DNA from: Amoebophrya sp. A120 | Taxonomy: Eukaryota > Sar > Dinophyceae > Syndiniales > Amoebophryaceae | Length of the DNA: 64,000 bases | Assembly: GCA_905178155.1 (NCBI GenBank) | Contig: CAJINV010000009.1 | Span: forward strand, 2,829,373-2,893,372 | Direction: 5' to 3' | Shown here: positions 1 to 10,962 of the stretch, piece by piece | Numbering within the stretch: position 1 is the first letter of the stretch | Layout: each line of letters begins with the position of its first letter | Translations under genes and position numbers: made by a program | The notes under the pieces: model-generated | The model's database searches: none | What the model saw: only the letters and a program-made list of their open reading frames with translations | Told to the model about the DNA's origin: nothing

Positions 1-397
1 GGAACGCAGGCGGCAGGCTAGCTCCCTCGATGGCGCGGCAGGGGCAAGCAGCTGCCGGCCCGTCCCGCCAGCGGGTGGCGAGTAAGATGGCGGCCCGGCA
101 GGCTATCCACATAGATAGCGCGGGCGGGGCACCCAAGCTGCTGGCGCGGGGCTGTCGAAAGCCGGCGCGCGAACGCACCCAGCACTTACACTGACACTGG
201 GCCCCCTCTCCATGTCTCTTTGCAGTTTACTCAGTCACCGACGTACCGGTCGCAACCGACAATCCCAAGCCCAGGCGGGCTCAGCAGGGCTCGCCCCGCG
301 GCTCCTTACATAAGCTGAGGCCGACTTCGCCATCCCCCTGCGGCGCCTTTCGCGCCATCGCCTACGCCATCACCTCCAGCAGAGCGATGCTACAACT
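1..397. other. GC-rich 3' flank
   Basis: Downstream of the TGA of the 523-codon gene; no exon or element ends seen. Confidence 0.4.
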
Positions 398-3300
398 TCA
401 GGGCGAAATAAAACGTCTCCAATGTTCGCCAGTTGTGTTAGAACCTTTTTCCTGCGCCACAGATTTCTGTGTGGTACCCTTATACGATACGGTGTCGAGC
501 CTGCGGCCTCCGCCACCGTCTACCCAGTTGTGCCAGGACTGCATCGATATGTCGCGCGTGGCGACATATTCCATACTAGTGTCGCCGTACTTGTTCGTCG
601 TTTTGACATACTTTACGCCCAGTTCTCGCTCCAGTAAATCGGCCATCTGTCTCCCCTTTGCCGTCGATCGGTCAAACATCGTGTGCCCCTCGGCGTCGAT
701 CTTTAGACTTCCAAAATGGCCGTAAGGTTCCCAGTCCTCCTCATACTCAAAGTCATCAGGAACCTGTGTCCCCGGAGGAAAGGGGATGGGGTACCCCACG
801 TAGTACGGGTTAACACGGCTCGGCGCTTTAAGGACGATGTCCTTCTCGGTCCACGGCACTTTTGTCGTTGTCCCAGGGATCTTCTTCGGTGTATCGTAAG
901 CGGGGACAGTCTCGTCCCAAGGCGCCTCTTTCCATTCCCCAGTCGGAACGGACTCAACGGTCTCCTCCACCTCCACCTCCTCTTCTGGTCTCCTAATGGC
1001 CAGCGCTATTTCGGTGCCGTCCGACTTTGTCAAGGTGCCATCGCGCATGTCGTAGTAGCGCCGCACCTCGTCCGCGTCTGCTACATCTTCATGCGGAACA
1101 TCAAGCGGTTGGTGTGTAACGGGATCCAGGATGTCTCCAGTCCGAACGAGTTTCCTCTTGCGCCAATCCTGGCCGACACCTTCTCCAAAATTATGAAAAA
1201 GCTTCATAAGCACGTGCTCGTACTTTTTGTGCAGTACTTTTTTTTGTCCCTCTGTTGCTTCAGTTGCAGGATCTTCCTCCTCTCCATACAATAAGATTCC
1301 AACAGCCCAATTCACGTCATCTCGGTCGAGGAAATTATCCCAAGCGTTCATCATATGGCGTTCTCAGCCGTTACATTCTCAACTGTCACAGGGTTCGTTT
1401 GTCATGCAAAATGACCATAAGCCTTCCGCAACACGATCAAGGTGCTTCGCATGACAAATTTTCGAAGGGCTCAACACCACCCGAATGTACCTAAATTTGT
1501 AACGCAAAGCGCGCAGTCTTCCCGAGTTCACTTTTGCTGTTCTTGCATGATAAATTCATGTTGTAACAGTTGAGAATGTAACATTTGAGAATCCCGTACA
1601 TCACCTCGCCTAATTTCGAACCGGCGTCGCCGAGACGTTTTTTGCCGAAAATATTCAAGTGATGAAACACGTCTCCTTTCACTTCCTGATTGATGATCCA
1701 TTCCTGCTCCTTCGGGGAAAGCTTCTCCCAGTCCTTCGGCTTTTCCAATAGGTTGTCCCATTTGTGGTCCCACTCGATCCGCTGGCCCTCGTCCCCAGAT
1801 ATTGCAAGCTCCTTGTCTCCGCCAGTGACTTCGTACCCCTTTGTATCAGGAAACAACTCATGGAGCTGATCAAGCACCCAGTCCTTATTGGTAAATGTTG
1901 GAACTTTTTTCACTTTTGACAAAGGTGCCTCGAGAACCTCCCCAACGTTGTCGAGGAGGTCTATCCCGTGGCTCTCGAGGAGATCTACCCCGTGGCGGTA
2001 CAAGAGGCCCACTGGCGACATCGACATGGCTGCCCGAACTTTTCTGATGTCGTTTACAACGGTCACGGCTCCGACCGCTCCATTGTGGACCGCATCCAGG
2101 CCGCCAGCCACTTGGTCTATGGAACCATCAGATCCGAAATTGACAAAGTTGGTTTGACTTGCAATGCGCCATGACATCGACTATTATTCCAGTTGGGCTC
2201 GTCGCAGTCTCTGATCGGCGCATGAAAAATTTTAATTTGCCTCGCCACCTCTGAAGCAAATAATCTGTCATACTGTTGAGGGCAAGAGGGCTAGCCCCCT
2301 CTGTCACGCTAGACAGCAGCCGACAAAAAAACTCTTGACAGGTGACCCTTACCAACCCTACAATCTGCCTCCCTTGCGCCCTCTGCCATGCAAGAGTCAC
2401 TCGTTGCACCGCTGTCGCGCTTTCTGTATGACAACCAACGTTATGGCGCGGGGGCAGAGTGCCTGCGCTGCGACCTTGCGGGGAGGAAGGGCCGCACGTG
2501 GTGGCTTTTCTTCCCCATGATGCGGGAGGGTTTTCTTTGAGTCAGCGCACCCCGGTCGCCCTGTTACAGAGAAAACGGCGTGGGCCTGGCCGGCGGCTGC
2601 GGAGCCGGCGCCCCCCTGGAAAAGTGCGCGCGCCCGGGCGCCACCAATGACTTGCGACGCCCTCCCTGCAAAAGCAAGCCCGAGGCGCTGGCCGCAGGGT
2701 GGCTGGCAGTCGCGGGCGCCAACATGGGTCCGGCGGGCGCTTGGCAATCCCACGACGCCACCTGGGCCCTTTTCTGCGCCCCCGGGCGAAGCGCCCCCCC
2801 ATAGAAAAAACCCGCCCAAGACCACGGGCACGGCCTTCGTGGGGGCTGCTCTGTCTCGCGAACGCGGGTGGCCCTGTTTCTGCACCCAAAGGGCTACCCA
2901 CGATCGACCAAGCAAGCGCGCGGCCTTCGTCCGTGGGGGCTGCTCCCCCGGGTCCGAGCGGGTCGGCTTCTGCGCCCCGCGGCGGGCTTCCTGGGCGGAC
3001 TGCGTACGCGGCCTTCCTGGGGGCTGCTCTACCGAGCCTGCGCGCGCCTGCTTCTATCTGCGCGCCTGGACGGCGCGCCCCCACCCGAAAAGGCTAGCCC
3101 AGGCCAAGGGTGTGGCTATCTTGGTGGGCTTCTCTCCCTAACCCGCGCGGGCTCGTTTCTGCGCCTCGGGGCGGGGCGTCCCTCCGGTCGAACTCGAACG
3201 GAGGGACTACCTGCGGGCGGCGGGACAAGATTGGCCGCGGCTTTCGCGTGCCTGGTTCGCTGCGCGGCCCTTGGCGGCGCGCACCCCCCCGGGCGGGAGG

Positions 3301-4367
3301 GCGCGTCGCGGCCGGGGCTCGCTCCGGCTACCTGCCCGATTTGTGCGGGTGGCCCGCGCGCCCGACGAAGGAATAGACCGGCGGCAAAGAGGGGCGTACT
3401 TTGTTGCCTGCTGGGCTTATGGACGTGGGCCCGTGTGAGCAGCTAGGAGCTACGGCGAGGCACATCTGGAAGCACTCCCCAGCGCACACCCAAAAATAGG
3501 GCCCGGAACAGGGGGCCAGGCGTATCGGCTTCAAGCGCGGTTGCTCGGTTGGCGGCCGCGCTTTGGCTTTCGGCCGGGCGCCAGTTGGTTCGTAAGAGTG
3601 GGGAGCGGGCTATGTTTTGAGGTACGCGCAGAGGGGTCGCTGGCTTAGCCAGTGGAAGGCACCCCAGAACAGGGGTCGAAACATAACCCAAAGCATAGCC
3701 CGAAAGAACACGCCCCAGATGACTCTCGAAAAATGGCGCCCGGGGTCGCGTGTCACTTTTCCGGAGCCGGTTCTGGCATATGTTTTGGGGCGTTCAGGAC
3801 GTTTTTGCCGAGTTGCGTCGTGTTTGACATCCCGGAACAGGGGTAGGAACATACCCCGGAGCACCCTGAAAGTGATCACTTTTCTTTTTGGGCAGTCGCT
3901 GCAGTTTAAATAGTAATGGCAATGTCAAATTTGTTGTCGACTTCAGGCCTGACGCTTCCATATGATCCACTGCTTGTTTTATTCAGTGGAACGACGTCCC
4001 CACCCCAGACTTCCCATGCAAAGCTGCATGCAGCCTGATACGTTTCTCATGCGCAGCCCCAAGAGGAAGCGCTTTCCAGTCCTATCTGGAAACTTGTCGT
4101 CCTAGACTCAGGACGAGGTGGCCGGTTTGTAATGCAGCTGCAAGACCGAAGCAGGATTGTAGTTGTACTGCGACCCCAGCGCTGTCATGCGCAACAGCCA
4201 AAACTTGTTGGTTATGGTTTGTGTAGCAAAATAAACACCCCTGGTGGGATGGGGACGTTTTTACACAGGATATGTTGATGCAGAAACCCCTGAAAATCTC
4301 CGCCAGGTATCGCTTTCGCCAATTCATGCGCAAACCCTTCCCCAAGGTGGTCCCCCAAATGGTCCAT
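398..4367 (-). CDS. Unrecognised 523-codon protein gene, four exons split by B, E and C introners
   Basis: Minus-strand exons are 4367-4273, 3974-3963 (12 nt), 2112-1599 and 1348-398, ending in TGA. Removing the B, E and C elements and keeping one TSD copy gives 1572 nt, exactly divisible by three, with no internal stop. The N-terminal start is the first ATG after a Pro/Gly-Leu-rich stretch. An earlier start is possible because the frame stays open to about 4435 after a TTTCAG acceptor-like site. The product is soluble-looking and acidic, rich in Trp, Asp and Glu. It has a Gly/Asp/Leu-rich N-terminus, a run of Glu-Val repeats near residue 330 and no clear TM segment. I do not recognise a family. 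The 12-nt exon depends on the TSD rule, so gene structure is well supported but function is unknown. Confidence 0.75.
1354..1598. mobile_element. Family C introner, 245 bp, TSD CATCA
   Basis: TATGGCGTTCTCAGCCGTTA at one end is mirrored by a complementary TTTGAGAATCCCGTA end. The 5-bp repeat CATCA lies at 1349-1353 and 1599-1603. Excision joins the two long reading frames of the host gene with no frame change. Confidence 0.9.
2118..3962. mobile_element. Family E introner enlarged to 1.85 kb by GC-rich cargo
   Basis: The left end carries TATGGAACCATCAGATCCG and the right end GACGCTTCCATA, the E terminal pair. Flanks are TGGTC and TGATC (4 of 5 match). Typical E copies here are about 310 bp; this one is swollen by a GC-rich block at about 2440-3880. 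Removal joins Val-Asp to Gln-Val in frame in the host gene. Confidence 0.8.
2440..3880. repeat. GC-rich cargo inside the E introner
   Basis: High-GC sequence with long overlapping open frames in several frames on both strands, which is expected from composition and is not taken as coding. It contains a block starting ATGGCGCGGGGGCAGAG that is homologous to 5140-5330 inside a different-family element. It also has dispersed GGAACAGGGGTCG-type repeats near 3670 and 3840 that reappear at about 6235. Confidence 0.7.
3980..4272. mobile_element. Family B introner, 293 bp, TSD TGTTT/TGTTG
   Basis: The left end ACGACGTCCCCACCCC and right end GGGATGGGGACGTTTTTAC form the B inverted pair. Removal joins His-Gln to Gln-Ala-Val in frame. 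Confidence 0.85.
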
Positions 4368-4439
4368 ACCCGGCGGCAAGCCAGGCAAGCCAGGCAAGAA
4401 TGAAAAAGGGTGCGAAGTGGAGTAACAACTGAAATACAA

Positions 4440-4880
4440 CGCGAGCGCAAAACACTATCAGGCGAGCCAGGAACTGCTTCTGTGCTGTGTGTTTTCCCCT
4501 AGGTTAATTGCCTGCACTAGGTTGGTCGCCGGACGCATCACTCGCGTCCGAACGCTACCTGTTTTAGCTGCGAGCGAACAATCGTTTAGTGTCCACCAGA
4601 AATGCAAAGATGTTTCTTTCTTCTGGCTATTAACACATCATCATAGGCCGGCCCCGGCCGGCCGATAAATATATTTTTACCCGGCTCGACGAGCCGCCAG
4701 ACTGTGCCAGCGGGTCCAGCGTATTCGGATGGTTTCCGGGCTTTCCCGCAGGCTGCTTCTCGTCAGGAACGGCTCGAACAGGGTAGGGGCACCATATCAG
4801 GCCAAATGATTTTTTTACCCGGTTCCGGAACCGCCCTTCGACAAAATTGCATTCCATTGTTACTCCGATCTACTTCATTA
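4440..4880. other. Spacer with two imperfect palindromes
   Basis: No supported gene. Two related palindromic words occur, GGCTCGACGAGCC and CCGGTTCCGGAACCG (about 4681-4700 and 4818-4834), each next to a TTTTTACCCGG stretch. A minus open frame of 75 codons crosses both but lacks other support. This may be the upstream or regulatory region of the 398-4367 gene. Confidence 0.4.
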
Positions 4881-5139
4881 TATCAACTGCAAATATGCTG
4901 CCTGGGTCTGGAAGAGGGCAAGTTAGTTTGTCACTTTCCAATTCCATGATCCATGGTGTCTGTAATGTAATATGCCATAGCATCACACATTTTTTGAGCG
5001 CCTGTCGATGCCGCGCTCGCGCATTCTGCTGCATGACAAATGCCCCCTCCGCGTAGCCAAATTTGACTCCTCTTGCTGCTCGTGGTCGTGCAATACTGAT
5101 TTTTTCAGCATCCAAACGCAGCATCAAAAACAAGGTCAT

Positions 5140-5850
5140 GGCGCTGGGACAGAGTCCTCGCGCTGCGACCTTGCGGCGAAGAAGGGCCACCCGCGGTGGC
5201 TTTTCTTGCCCATGGCGCGGCAGGTTTTTTTTTGCGCCAGAACGGGGTGGCCCTGGCGCCCGTGGAGCCGGCGCCCCCCCTGGAAAAGCGCGCCCTTTTC
5301 TGGCCCCCTCGGCGGGGCGCCCCCCCCCCAAGGACTACCCACGACCAACCGAGGGCGCGGCCTTCCTCGGGGCTGTTCTCCCGAACCAAGGCGCGCGGGC
5401 CTGTTTCTGCGCCCCAGGGCGGGGCGCCCCCCCAAAAGGAATGCCCACGACCAACCGAGGGCGCGGACTTCCTGGAGGCTGTTCTCCCGAACCAGGGCAC
5501 GCGGACCTGCTTCTGCGACCCTGGACGGGGTGCCCCCCCCCCCCCAAAGGACTACCCACGACAGAACAACCGGGGGCGCGGCCTTCCTGGAGCCTGTTCA
5601 TTCTCCCGAACCGGGGCGCGCGGCCCTGTTTCTGCGCCCCTTGGCCGGGCGCCCCCCCCAAAGGACTACCCACGACGGACCAACCGAGGGCGCGGCCTTC
5701 CTGGGGCCTGTTCTCCCGAACCAGGGCGCGCGGACCTGTTTCTGCGCCCCTGGGCGGGGCGCCCCCCCCCAAAGGACTACCCACGAACAAGTGGGGGCGC
5801 GGCCTCCCTGGGGGCTGTTCTCGCCGCCGCGCCCCCCCCAATGAATAGGC
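5140..5850. repeat. Tandem array of about 105-115-bp GC-rich units
   Basis: The unit marker GGGCGCGGCCTTCCTGG recurs near 5356, 5459, 5574, 5687 and 5793 with small changes. Each copy is followed by a ctgttctcccgaacc block and a run of C residues. It is read in several open frames as Pro/Gly/Arg-rich repeats, which I attribute to composition. The array lies wholly inside the A element. Confidence 0.85.
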
Positions 5851-5992
5851 AATCAAGAAGAACCTTCGGCCCCCGGGGTCAGGCCTGGCTCTTGAAAAGT
5901 GGCGTCCGGGGTCGGGTGTTCCTTTTCCGAAGTCAGGTGGGGGGCACGTTTAGAGCTGTGCAGGAGGTTTTTGCCGATTCAGGTCGTAGGAA

Positions 5993-6090
5993 ATACCCCA
6001 GAGCACACCCCGAAACATACCCCAGAACACACCCCGAAACATACCCCAGAACACACCCCGAAACATACCCCAGACCATACCCCGGGAGCC
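5993..6090. repeat. 24-bp tandem repeat
   Basis: The unit ACCCCGAAACATACCCCAGA plus acac is repeated about 3.5 times. Related single copies occur around 3690-3860 and 6240-6275, tying this array to the cargo in the neighbouring E element. Confidence 0.85.
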
Positions 6091-6366
6091 CCTTTCCGAC
6101 AGTCAGGCTCGGTGTCGGGCCCGACTCTCGAAAAGTAATGCCCGGGGTCGGGCGTCACTTTTCCGGAGTCGGGTGTGGGGTACGTTTTGGGAGGTGCATG
6201 AGGAAATGGCCGACTTAGGTCGTGTTTGATACCCCGGAACAGGGGTCGGAACATACCTCGGAACACACCCCAAATGAACATTTTTTGGCAGTGAGTTGCT
6301 GCAGTTTCAATACTTAGTAATTCTTTGGCGCTTCCAGACCCAGACAACTTGTTGGCAATGCATAGA

Positions 6367-6934
6367 CTACGATACTAATACAAACATTCTCTTCTGCAAG
6401 AACGCCAACGCCCCTGGCGGATTTTCTCCCCTCGACGCCCGCCGCTCGTCCTGCGCACCAGCCCACTTATGGCGTATTCTCAAACTCTACTACACTGGTC
6501 CCTGTTCTTCTTCTTACGTAGGTTTGATGTGATTTATCACTCTCATGAAGTAGATGCAAAAGCACCAAACGCAAATGGTGAAGGATTGCGCTTTCCGCAT
6601 GTTGAGCAATTAGCTTGGGAGGACGGAAATGGTTTGCTAATATGCTGCTGAGCGCATTGTAAACTTGTCGTCATGCTGAGTAGCTCGATCATGCAGATTG
6701 CGACACAGGTTGGCTCTGCACCACGACAAATCAACAAGAAATTGAGTCTACAGCTACATCAAGTCGCAGACGCAGTCGTCGCAACAACAATCGCAATATA
6801 GAATAACGCTTGAGAACGCCATACCACTCCTCCTTTTCGTCAGGCGGGCCCGGAGTCGAAGCCCCGCTTGGCGTGGTCGCGATCGGGGTCGTAGTACTGT
6901 GAGGAAAAATATAAACGCCCCCGCTCCCCCGCAT
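6367..6934 (-). CDS. Small hypothetical protein, 68 aa, two exons
   Basis: Exons 6934-6824 and 6462-6367 on the minus strand flank a C element with an exact AGTGG duplication. The joined length is 207 nt, ending in TAG. The product has a Thr/Pro/Ser-rich N-terminal half and a Glu/Arg-rich centre. The ATG is the first in frame, but the sequence upstream (GGGAGCGGGGGCGTTT) resembles a degenerate B-element 3' end, so this could be the last part of a longer gene. No family is recognised. Confidence 0.5.
6468..6823. mobile_element. Family C introner, 356 bp, TSD CCACT
   Basis: TATGGCGTATTCTCAAAC on the left pairs with AACGCTTGAGAACGCCATA on the right. CCACT at 6463-6467 and 6824-6828 is an exact 5-bp duplication. 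Excision keeps the small minus-strand frame open. Confidence 0.85.
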
Positions 6935-7212
6935 TGAAACAAGCGAAATTCGTGTAGACTATTTGCGCTGCTGATTTGTGGCCACAGTTTGCATGAGAAT
7001 GCGTCTGTCTTGCCAGAGGGGAACTAAGCCAGAGATTTCGCCGCGCTATCCGTGAAAGTGCTGCCGTGCCTACAGGCGCCCAGGCCTCTGCTATGCTACG
7101 CGCCTACATCGAAACACGGCCTGCGCAGGCACCGGGTCTGCGTCTGCCTGTAGTCCCTCAACGGCAACAAAAATCTAGAAGTGTGATGCACATTTACACA
7201 AATCAAGCTCCT
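6935..7212. other. Intergenic spacer
   Basis: No supported gene or element. It separates two minus-strand genes and carries the 3' flank of the upstream repeat-protein gene. A TTATTTGCATAGG stretch near 7213 covers that gene's stop region. Confidence 0.4.
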
Positions 7213-10200
7213 TTATTTGCATAGGGGGAGGGTGTCGGTGTGTTTTTTACTTTGATAGGCTGCCCTCGTTTTCGCGAGCTGGAAACTTAGATGAGAGCCG
7301 CCTGCAGCGGACTATCCTCTGTAAAAGCGTTGCCACCCCAAACTTGTCGCGCAGATTTGCATCTACAGGAACATGATTCATCGTAGTGCGTGTCTCATGT
7401 GTGAAGAACGACGTTTCTGGCCACTGTTTTAGCATTCGTAAAAACGTTGCGACCAGGAGCAGCAGAGAGATGTCTCTGTGAAGATGTGGGCGCATGGTTG
7501 GTAATGGTAAACTTGACACTCACTACACTATTACAGAGAGAAACTTGCAATGCGCGGCTCCCAAAACTTCTTGACTTGTTTTGGAAAAAGCCCATCTTGA
7601 CTCTGGAGGGGCGGGGACGTCTTTACACAGGCTACTGACGCAGCGACCGCGTCGGTAATGGCGTCCTCGAGCGCTTTATCAAGTGCAAATAATTACTCAT
7701 CCTCTGGGCCTGCAAAAATACAACTAGTGCAAATTTCTGCTGCTAGCTCTGAATGGACTTGAGGACAGAGAAATCTGCATTGCATGAGCACCAAAATCAT
7801 CTAGCCCCCAGCTGCAGGGCTTATGGTCGCCCGGGTAGGCGGTTTCCCTTCTCATGCTGGAAAGGCAGTGCGGCTGCGGACAACGACAAGTCCTAGCGCT
7901 AGCCCTCTCAACGAAAAATAAACTCGTAAAAACGTTATTGCCACGGCCCGCATTGCAGATACAGAGACAGACCTCATGGGCCGTGCCAACGCCGCATGAC
8001 AAACCTGCTCCGCAACACAGGTGCTCCAGACCCAGGCATTTTCGTTGCAGTTGATACTCCAACTCGTCTCTTTCCGTTAGGCGCACTATGCCGAAAAAAC
8101 CTGTGTTAATTGCAAAACCTACAGCACTTGTTCTTGTCCATGTGCCACGCCAGCCACGAAGTCTTCTTTGCATACGAATGCGTCAACTTAATCTTTCACG
8201 CACTGCTACTGGCACTACTAGCTGTGCTACATCATGAGATGTAGTTTTCTCTGTTGATCACGCAGGCCAAACTTTTTGTCATGCTCATTATGCTGTCACT
8301 CCACGAAAAACATCTACACAACCAACACAGTAGTTTTCACTCTCTGCTTGGATATTCAGTTGGCCTTGTGCATTCCATGCGCCCTCGACTAGATCCAGTG
8401 TCGCGCTGTCCGCGCTGATTTGGAAGCTGAACAGAAGCTGCGCGAAGTAGACGTGTGCTGGTTGCAAGGATGGAGATCTTCGTCTTGTCATCTCGGCGCT
8501 TCGCAATTTTTCCAGAAGGAAGAGGAAAGACGTCGGCTTGTTTTCGTCCCCATTGGCCATTGACGGGAGCCAGCTGCGCGGCGTGGTAACATTCAAGACG
8601 GTTAAACTCGTGCTCTTGAACATTGCGAGACTCAAAGTAGATGCCCCGCGCCCGACTAGGAAATTCAGAAGACCCAGCGTAACTGCCGTCTGAAACACCT
8701 CCGCACCCGTCTCCGAGTCATTTATTCCCGGCGCACTTGTCCTCGCACTGTAGTTGCCGTCAATTGTTACGCTCAGTTTGAACTTTCTCGCTGTGGTTCG
8801 GGTCGCGGGCGTGATAGCCGGGGGCGGCAAAAACGGCGCGGCCCTTCTGGCCATCACCCCCCGAAGGGACTGCATGCCAGTCACTGCCGCGCTAATCGCG
8901 TGCAGCAGTGCTGCGGCTTCTGCAGCTGTCAGTGCTTGCGGCGGCAAGGCGGCCTCCATGCTGGCCAGGGTCTCGCTGTCGCCCCAAATTCCAAAAGAAA
9001 AGATCGCTTCGAGGTCGTTTGCGGAGTCGGTGGCGTTCGGAGCGGGCGTCAACGATTGGGCAGAAAACTCCGCTGACCCTGTCACGTTCTTCAAGCCGCC
9101 GCGCTCGAGGAAGTGCAACGTTCCTTCCTGCACCGCAGCAAGCAGACTCGGGTCCTTTAGCACGGCCGCTCTGTCTGGAATCAACGTCACATTGACGGAA
9201 AAGACCAATAAAAACTGTCGCAAAACTATCCAAGAAAAAAAGGTTGTAGTAGGTGTAACTTTCTATTATTCTTGGAGGATTACTAGCATCACAAATATCT
9301 CTCGCATGACACCAAAAGCTTGTCATGCGCAGATAGTACGTGAATAAAACAAGCTTGTTGAATGGACCCTACTACGCAGGCGCAGCATGACAGGCGCAAT
9401 CAAATTGCATCATGTTGCGCATCACAAATTTACACTAGCAATTTTTTTCTTGGATAAAAACCAGCCCCGTCGTGGTAGTGGTCGTGGTGGTGCTGCTGCT
9501 GCTCGGGGGAGCAGGGTAGACGGCCCGTCCTGCTGCTGCAGCCACGACGGGGACGGACACTGCCACCTCACGGAGCCCCGCTGCAGCAACTGCTGCGGAG
9601 ACTGCCGCCTCCAAGGCACGCAGCTGCGTGGCGTTCAAACCTTGCATCGGGTCCCAGACACTATCCACATCCTGCAAAACGTCATCCGGCACTTGTAGGG
9701 CAAACTTGAAAACTACTTCAAAGGCGCCGCCGTTACCGCTCCCCAACTCCGAAACGGCAATGAATTCCTCGCTGACTAGGTTGTTTGTTGAGCTAGTATG
9801 ATTCTGCAGTCGCGAAACACCCCCGTTCTTCCCGCCGACTGCCTCGGAGATGAATCCAAGACTGCCGAGCCCCACGGCCTCCCGCAGCACCTGGCTGGCC
9901 AGCAGGTCCGTGCGATTGATCGTCTGGCGCTGCAACTCCTCCACTGGCGCGAACACGAGAGCGAATTCGCGCTCGACCAACTTCATCACGGAAGCGGGGG
10001 CGGGGGCCGTCGCTTGCGCGGCCGTGCCGGTCGGCCCTGGCCCTCGTCCACTAGTAGGGCCTCGCGTGGTCCACTCGTCCTCTTTATCAAATTCGGCCCC
10101 GCTTTCTCTCGACGTCTCTTTGTGGTCCTCGCCGGCGCTCTTGCTTGCGGCTTCGCTCCAGCCATTTGCCCCCATGCCCGGACGGTGTCCAATCGTCTTG

Positions 10201-10328
10201 ACGCCGTAAACACCAGACGGAACGACGAAAGGCATCACGACTGGGTGAAGCGGCAGCCGGGCAGCTGCTCCCAGTAGAGATACCAAGGCTAGAAAGAGCA
10301 TCACGCTGACATCAACTGCAGCCATCAT
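7213..10328 (-). CDS. Secreted/anchored internal-repeat protein, 631 aa, five exons
   Basis: Exons are 10328-9457, 9221-8355, 8081-8057 (25 nt), 7671-7635 (37 nt) and 7307-7213 (TAA). The sum is 1896 nt, divisible by three, when one TSD copy is kept at each of four elements. The N-terminus starts MMAAVDVSVMLFLALVSLLG, a signal peptide or anchor. The body shows about three degenerate repeats of 100-110 residues. Each repeat has a hydrophobic F-x-F strand, an N-glycosylation-type Asn-X-Thr, then an Ala-rich helix ending in AxxAAVxA. An upstream TTG-initiated extension is possible, but the tandem ATG at 10328 immediately precedes the signal sequence. A surface or secreted role is likely from the signal and the Asn-X-Ser/Thr sites. 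No family is recognised. Confidence 0.8.
7313..7634. mobile_element. Family B introner, 322 bp, TSD CGGAC/CTGAC
   Basis: TATCCTCTGTAAAAGCGTTG on the left and GGGGACGTCTTTACACAGG on the right are B ends. Removal joins Ala-Ser to Ala-Ala-Gly in frame. An internal partial B-like end (GTAAAAACGTTGCGACC) lies near 7438. Confidence 0.85.
7677..8056. mobile_element. Family A introner, 380 bp
   Basis: The left end TATCAAGTGCAAATAA and right end CTCCAGACCCAGGCATTTTC plus GTTGCAGTTGATA form an A pair. The flanks differ at several positions, so the TSD has decayed, but joining at the equivalent positions preserves frame. Confidence 0.8.
8087..8354. mobile_element. Family D introner, 268 bp, degenerate ends
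   Basis: TATGCCGAAAAAACCTGTGT and CACTCTCTGCTTGGATA are diverged D ends. No clear duplication remains, but removal leaves the host frame open and fits the repeat pattern of the protein. Confidence 0.7.
9227..9456. mobile_element. Family D introner, 230 bp, TSD GTTTT (minus strand)
   Basis: TATCCAAGAAAAAAAGG and the complementary TTTTTTTCTTGGATA are the ends. The duplication is perfect at 9222-9226 and 9457-9461. Excision converts Leu-Val-Phe followed by a stop-bounded tail into Leu-Val-Leu-Arg-Gln and a further 280 codons. Confidence 0.93.
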
Positions 10329-10433
10329 GTCTGCTCCGCGATCCAAATCCAGAACGAGAGAGGCTTGGAAATGGAGACGACGAGTCAAAATTCTGCCCCG
10401 CGCGCTCCGTTAAACGCCACTCGTTTCTTTGTC

Positions 10434-10962
10434 ATGTCGCGAAGACGCGACTTCTATGCACTGCAATATGCCCTCTGGGTCTGAATAATGGCACTCGAAT
10501 TAAATTTGCTATGCCTATGCTGAGTCTTGTGCTCCGGTCTTTTGTAAGGACATGAACACGCCGCAATTTTTTCAGGTCCGTTCTATCTCTATTTGTCATA
10601 TTCTGCATGACAAAGAGAGGCAGTGGCAGTCTTCCAGCACTACAAACACGAAATTGCGCGCGCGCTTCTCAAGGTGGGTGGAAAACGAAAAGCCAACCGG
10701 ATACTCTTATGTGGTCCTACTAGAGTGAGCAGCCCGGAACCCGTATACATGCATCAAAGAGCGCGCTATCCTTCAAATTTTTTTTGCCTCACGGATTCAG
10801 CCTGTCTCACTTTCGCACCCAGGCTCAGGCGCATTTGCAATGCGTAACGTCATCGGATCGTCCGCGTCATCCGAAGACGTCGGAGAGCAGGATAGTACAG
10901 CGGGGGAAAATCCCCCTCGCCATACTCAAAAGAGGAGTTCGCGTACGCGATTATTTGTGTAG
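10434..10962 (+). CDS. Small basic/acidic hypothetical protein, 43 aa, two exons
   Basis: Exon 10434-10454 encodes MSRRRDF. After removal of an A element, exon 10852-10962 continues in frame with a Ser/Glu/Asp-rich then Arg-rich tail to TAG. It starts 105 bp from, and divergently to, the secreted repeat-protein gene, so the two may share a bidirectional promoter. The short length makes this tentative. Support comes from the exact in-frame join across the element. Confidence 0.5.
10455..10846. mobile_element. Family A introner, 392 bp, TSD ACTTC/ACGTC
   Basis: TATGCACTGCAATATGCC plus CTGGGTCTG on the left and ACCCAGGCTCAGGCGC plus TTTGCAATGCGTA on the right. The flanking duplication has one mismatch. 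Confidence 0.8.

Larger units (their letters stand above)
4881..6364. mobile_element. Family A introner-like element enlarged to 1.48 kb by GC-rich cargo
   Basis: The left end TATCAACTGCAAATATG plus CTGGGTCTGGAA and the right end CTTCCAGACCCAGACAAC plus GGCAATGCATA are the A pair. The flanks are only weakly alike (CATTA/GACTA). It sits two bases downstream of the stop of the 6367-6934 gene, so it may be in a 3' UTR or intergenic rather than an intron. Confidence 0.7.

Noticed and set aside
5990-6090. CRISPR-like array
   Set aside because: 24-bp units are contiguous without unique spacers; a plain tandem repeat in a eukaryote.
5008-6218. Long overlapping Pro/Gly/Arg-rich open frames on both strands
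   Set aside because: They follow the GC-rich tandem units inside an A element; open in several frames at once, so explained by composition.
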